The translations under genes were made by a program, and so were the position numbers. DNA of 43,985 nt, taken from CAZUTK01 sp964623265 (GTDB lineage Bacteria > Electryoneota > B3-LCP). The stretch covers positions 1-43,985 of the forward strand of contig CAZUTK010000018.1 of NCBI GenBank assembly GCA_964623265.1, read 5' to 3'. Each line of letters begins with the position of its first letter. Positions within the stretch are counted from its first letter, which is position 1. The notes under the pieces are model-generated. The model saw only the letters and a program-made list of their open reading frames with translations. It ran no database searches and was not told the origin of the DNA. Shown here one piece after another: positions 41,209 to 43,985 of this stretch.

Positions 41209-42423
41209 TCAGCGCGGCATCTCCGCCAGCTTCAAAGTGAGATCTTTCTGTTTGGATTCACGGATGATCGTAAATGTGAGCTTATCGCCCACGCGCAAGT
41301 CCTCGTTTTCCAGATAAGCGCGGACTTCGTTATAGTTGCGCACCGGCTGGCGATTGATCGCCAGGATCACGTCCGCCACCTGAAATCCGGCTTTTTCCCC
41401 GGGGCTGTTCGGCTCCACATCCGTGACGATCACTCCATCCGTGCTTGGAAGATTCATAGACAGAGCGATCAAGCGATCAATATTTTGAATGGACAAGCCT
41501 GTCCAGTAGTTGCGGTTCACGCCGCCGCTGGAACGCAACTCTTCGATGATCTGTTTGATTCGGTTGATCGGTATCGCAAAACCGATTCCCAGAGATCCAC
41601 CGCCGCCTTCCGTGAAGATCATCGTGTCCATACCGATCACCTGTCCCAGGCTGTTGACCAAGGGTCCGCCGGAATTGCCGCGGTTGATCGAGGCGTCCGT
41701 CTGGATCATATCCTTGTATACGCGGCCTTCCGGATTGCGTGAAAAATCGCGGTTCGTGGCGGAAACCACGCCCACGGTGACGCTGGGTTGATCGTTGTTG
41801 GAGAAAAGCCCGAAAGGATTGCCCAACGCGATGACCCATTCGCCGATGATGACGCTGTCGGAGTTGCCCATCTCCAGGTAGGGCAGGTTCTTCGCGTCCA
41901 CTTTTAACAGGGCGATGTCGCTGTAATAGTCGGCGCCGACGATCTGCGCCTGCATCTGATCGCCGGTGGTCGTGGTCACCAGAATTTCCGTCGCGTTGTG
42001 GATCACATGTTCGTTGGTGACGATGTAGCCATCGGGACTGATGATAAAGCCGGAACCCAGGTTCTCGACCTTCTGACGGTAAATCCGACTGGGGAAGAAA
42101 TCGCGCAGAAAGGGATCGTTCCAGATGGGGTTGCGGGCGCGGTATTCCCTCACCTGAATCACGTTGATGCCGACCACCGCCGGCGCCACCCTTTCGATGG
42201 CGCGGGTGATGGCATTCCTGCGGCTCTCCGAAATCTCATCATTAATCGTCTGGCGCGATGTCAGATTGGCGTAGTGAACATCACTGCTGTTCCCGCCGGC
42301 GTTCGCGACAGCGAGCGAATCCGCCGCCGCCTGCACGAGATGCTCGCGCCGGTATTCCAGATACCCTAAGACTGCAACCGCTCCGAATAAGAATCCGAGG
42401 AGCAGTTCCCGCCAGAATCTCAC
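41209..42423 (-). CDS. htrA: HtrA/DegP-type serine protease with PDZ domain
   Basis: 404 residues from a GTG at 42423 that overlaps the previous stop as GTGA. One N-terminal membrane helix (about 6-22) anchors it. The trypsin-like domain has His139 (TNEHV), Asp169 (DIALLKV) and Ser251 (GNSGGPL). One PDZ domain occupies about 300-395 (GVIVTDVEPNSPGEKAGFQVADVILAI). It should act in the periplasm in protein quality control. One PDZ fits a DegS/HtrA-like form. Confidence 0.95.
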   Translation of the reverse strand: MRFWRELLLGFLFGAVAVLGYLEYRREHLVQAAADSLAVANAGGNSSDVHYANLTSRQTINDEISESRRNAITRAIERVAPAVVGINVIQVREYRARNPIWNDPFLRDFFPSRIYRQKVENLGSGFIISPDGYIVTNEHVIHNATEILVTTTTGDQMQAQIVGADYYSDIALLKVDAKNLPYLEMGNSDSVIIGEWVIALGNPFGLFSNNDQPSVTVGVVSATNRDFSRNPEGRVYKDMIQTDASINRGNSGGPLVNSLGQVIGMDTMIFTEGGGGSLGIGFAIPINRIKQIIEELRSSGGVNRNYWTGLSIQNIDRLIALSMNLPSTDGVIVTDVEPNSPGEKAGFQVADVILAINRQPVRNYNEVRAYLENEDLRVGDKLTFTIIRESKQKDLTLKLAEMPR

Positions 42424-43070
42424 CGCTTCTTCCCGGCTTTTTCCCAATCCTTTAGGAAACGATCTATGCCGACATCGGTCAGAGGATGCTTCACCAGTTG
42501 TTCGATCACTTTGAAAGGCATCGTGACGACATGCGCGCCCATCATCGCAGCCTCCACCACGTGCAGAGGATGCCGCACGGAAGCCACCAATACCTCAGTC
42601 GCGAAATCGTAATTCTGATAAATTGTTACGATTTGTTCGACCAGTTCCATCCCGAAAGTGCTCACGTCATCCAGCCGCCCTACGAAGGGGCTGACGAACG
42701 TCGCGCCGGCTTTCGCCGCGAGGATCGCTTGAGAAGGGCTGAAAACCAGCGTCATATTCGTCTTGATGCCTTCGCGGGCGAGCTGGTGAGCCGCTTTCAA
42801 TCCCGCGACGGTCATCGGGCATTTGATGGTGATATTCTCGTGGATTTTCGCCAGCACGTGGGCTTCCTTCAGCATGCCGGCGGTATCCATCGCGATCACT
42901 TCCGCCGAGATCGGGCCATTCACGATCGAGCAGATTTCCCGCAAAATCTCGTGGAAGTCCCTCCCCTCTTTCGCCACCAGCGAGGGGTTGGTGGTTACCC
43001 CGTCCAGCAAGCCCATTTCCGCCGCTTGACGGATTTCATCTACGTTCGCCGTATCAATGAAAAATTTCAT
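42420..43070 (-). CDS. fsa: Fructose-6-phosphate aldolase/transaldolase, TalC family
   Basis: 216 residues, the short transaldolase type. It forms a Schiff base at Lys83 (ITIKCPMT). MKFFIDTANVDEI, VTTNPSLV and the SPFVGRLDD motif are conserved. Either transaldolase or fructose-6-phosphate aldolase activity is possible and cannot be told from sequence alone. GAGG lies five bases before the ATG. It follows truA by 30 nt. Confidence 0.94.
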   Translation of the reverse strand: MKFFIDTANVDEIRQAAEMGLLDGVTTNPSLVAKEGRDFHEILREICSIVNGPISAEVIAMDTAGMLKEAHVLAKIHENITIKCPMTVAGLKAAHQLAREGIKTNMTLVFSPSQAILAAKAGATFVSPFVGRLDDVSTFGMELVEQIVTIYQNYDFATEVLVASVRHPLHVVEAAMMGAHVVTMPFKVIEQLVKHPLTDVGIDRFLKDWEKAGKKR

Positions 43071-43100
43071 TCGAACCTCGTTGATTCAAACGATCTCCAT

Positions 43101-43910
43101 TTATGCCGCGGCAATCGGCAACGCCAATTCCGCTTCCGAATCCGGTTCCAAACGGGGAAAAGACGCGTATCCCACGTTCATCAAACAGAGCCCTCGGGGG
43201 GGCGCATTGAAGACTTCATCAACTTTTCTTGGGATAGCAAGCATCGTTTCAAAATCCTCGTATGAAAACCGGCCACGAGCGACATCAACCATAGCTCCGA
43301 CCAAACCGCGAACCATGTGGCGCAGGAACCGATTCCCCACGATATGAAACCTGATTTCTTCGTCTGTTTGTTCCCAACCGGCGGCAAAAATGCGACAATT
43401 CCGGCCGTTGATTTCATCCATTTCCATCCCATCCATCTCAGGACTGGAGAACGCCGAAAAATCATGTTCGCCGGTCAAATGCGCAGCCATCCGGTGCAAA
43501 ATTTCCGATTCAACCCGATATCTGGGATGCCAGCCGTACATCCTCTCCAACGCTCGTTCCCGCCGGAAGATGCGGTACCGATAGTAACGCCAGCAGGCGG
43601 AAAAACGCGCATGAAAAGCGTTGGAAACACGCTGCACATCTCTGACTTTGACGTCCTGCGGCAGAGTGCCGTTCAGCGCCGCAAGCAGCTTGTCCGGTTC
43701 GAACTTTTCGAATGCATCGAAATGAATCACCTGACCCAGCGCGTGAACGCCGGCATCCGTCCGTCCCGCTCCCGTGACGCGGATGGAAACGCCGTAAAGC
43801 CGCATCAAACAGGCTTCGATCGCCGCCTGGATTGTCATCAACCCCGGCTGAAGCTGCCAGCCGTGGTAACCGGTTCCGTCATATTCGACAGTGGCGCGAT
43901 ATCGCTGCAC
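43101..43910 (-). CDS. truA: tRNA pseudouridine synthase A
   Basis: 269 residues from a GTG at 43910; a TTG at 43937 gives nine extra residues but has no ribosome binding site. TruA makes pseudouridine at tRNA positions 38-40. The catalytic Asp52 is in GAGRTDAGVHA; VEYDGTGYHGWQ, YRYRI and GNRFLRHMVR are family motifs. It opens the minus-strand run as seen here; upstream bases 43911-43985 show no gene I can identify. Confidence 0.95.
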   Translation of the reverse strand: MQRYRATVEYDGTGYHGWQLQPGLMTIQAAIEACLMRLYGVSIRVTGAGRTDAGVHALGQVIHFDAFEKFEPDKLLAALNGTLPQDVKVRDVQRVSNAFHARFSACWRYYRYRIFRRERALERMYGWHPRYRVESEILHRMAAHLTGEHDFSAFSSPEMDGMEMDEINGRNCRIFAAGWEQTDEEIRFHIVGNRFLRHMVRGLVGAMVDVARGRFSYEDFETMLAIPRKVDEVFNAPPRGLCLMNVGYASFPRLEPDSEAELALPIAAA

Positions 43911-43985
43911 GACCGAAGCGCACTCTCCTTCGAGCAAAGATCAGATTAAAAAGGTAGATTTCCACCCATCCAGAAAGCGATGATC

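Noticed and set aside
42486..43265. 259-codon open frame on the plus strand
   Set aside because: Antisense to the TalC-family gene and to the end of truA; no motif and no ribosome binding site.

Overview
The window looks like a chromosomal segment from an uncultured Gram-negative bacterium of the Fibrobacteres-Chlorobi-Bacteroidetes (FCB) neighbourhood, for example a KSB1-, Zixibacteria- or Calditrichota-like lineage. The evidence is indirect: two secreted proteins end in the FPNPFN-type beta-sandwich sorting domain associated with type IX secretion, one protein carries the GWxTD domain, and there are lipoproteins with the local NPYDPN signature, a GAF-type sigma54 activator and a PEGA-domain Ser/Thr kinase. 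No single gene fixes the phylum. I see no rRNA, tRNA, CRISPR array, insertion sequence or prophage gene.

Layout. 1-8.6 kb, minus strand: a secreted subtilase (cut by the window edge), a TPR membrane protein, a Ser/Thr kinase with two PEGA domains, a GAF-AAA-Fis sigma54 activator, a lipoprotein and a beta-helix protein. Between the subtilase and the TPR gene lies a roughly 250-nt self-contained unit with a sigma54-like promoter at one end and an intrinsic terminator at the other. 8.9-11.6 kb, plus strand: smpB, tyrS and a polyprenyl diphosphate synthase. 11.6-13.3 kb, minus strand: a phosphate permease with its PhoU-like partner, behind a Pho-box-like repeat. 13.4-17.5 kb, minus strand: a two-component cluster made of a soluble histidine kinase, an NtrC-type regulator and an inverted hybrid (receiver then kinase), the last preceded by a good -24/-12 promoter. 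17.7-20.8 kb, plus strand: a ROK sugar kinase and a GH57 glucanotransferase. 20.7-24.5 kb, minus strand: a membrane protein fused to a spermidine-synthase-like domain and a lamin-tail secreted protein. 24.6-26.0 kb, plus strand: a lipoprotein with a ComEC-like metallo-beta-lactamase domain.

From 43.9 down to 26.2 kb, seventeen genes run without interruption on the minus strand with gaps of at most about 62 nt and several ATGA/GTGA overlaps: truA, fsa/talC, an HtrA protease, purB, purC, psd, pssA, purS, purQ, tatC, tatA, smc, a GWxTD protein, an ABC ATPase, a YihY-family membrane protein, the ABC permease and an HD-GYP response regulator. A bidirectional terminator follows. The run mixes purine synthesis, phosphatidylethanolamine synthesis, Tat export, chromosome condensation and envelope functions, so it is a growth-related superoperon or a series of closely packed operons.

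Regulation is the most distinctive theme. Two sigma54 activators, two histidine-kinase-type proteins, a Ser/Thr kinase and an HD-GYP regulator are encoded here. Two sigma54-like promoters are visible, one driving the inverted hybrid kinase and one driving an unannotated, possibly non-coding, RNA. Several genes appear to start with TTG or GTG behind clear ribosome binding sites.
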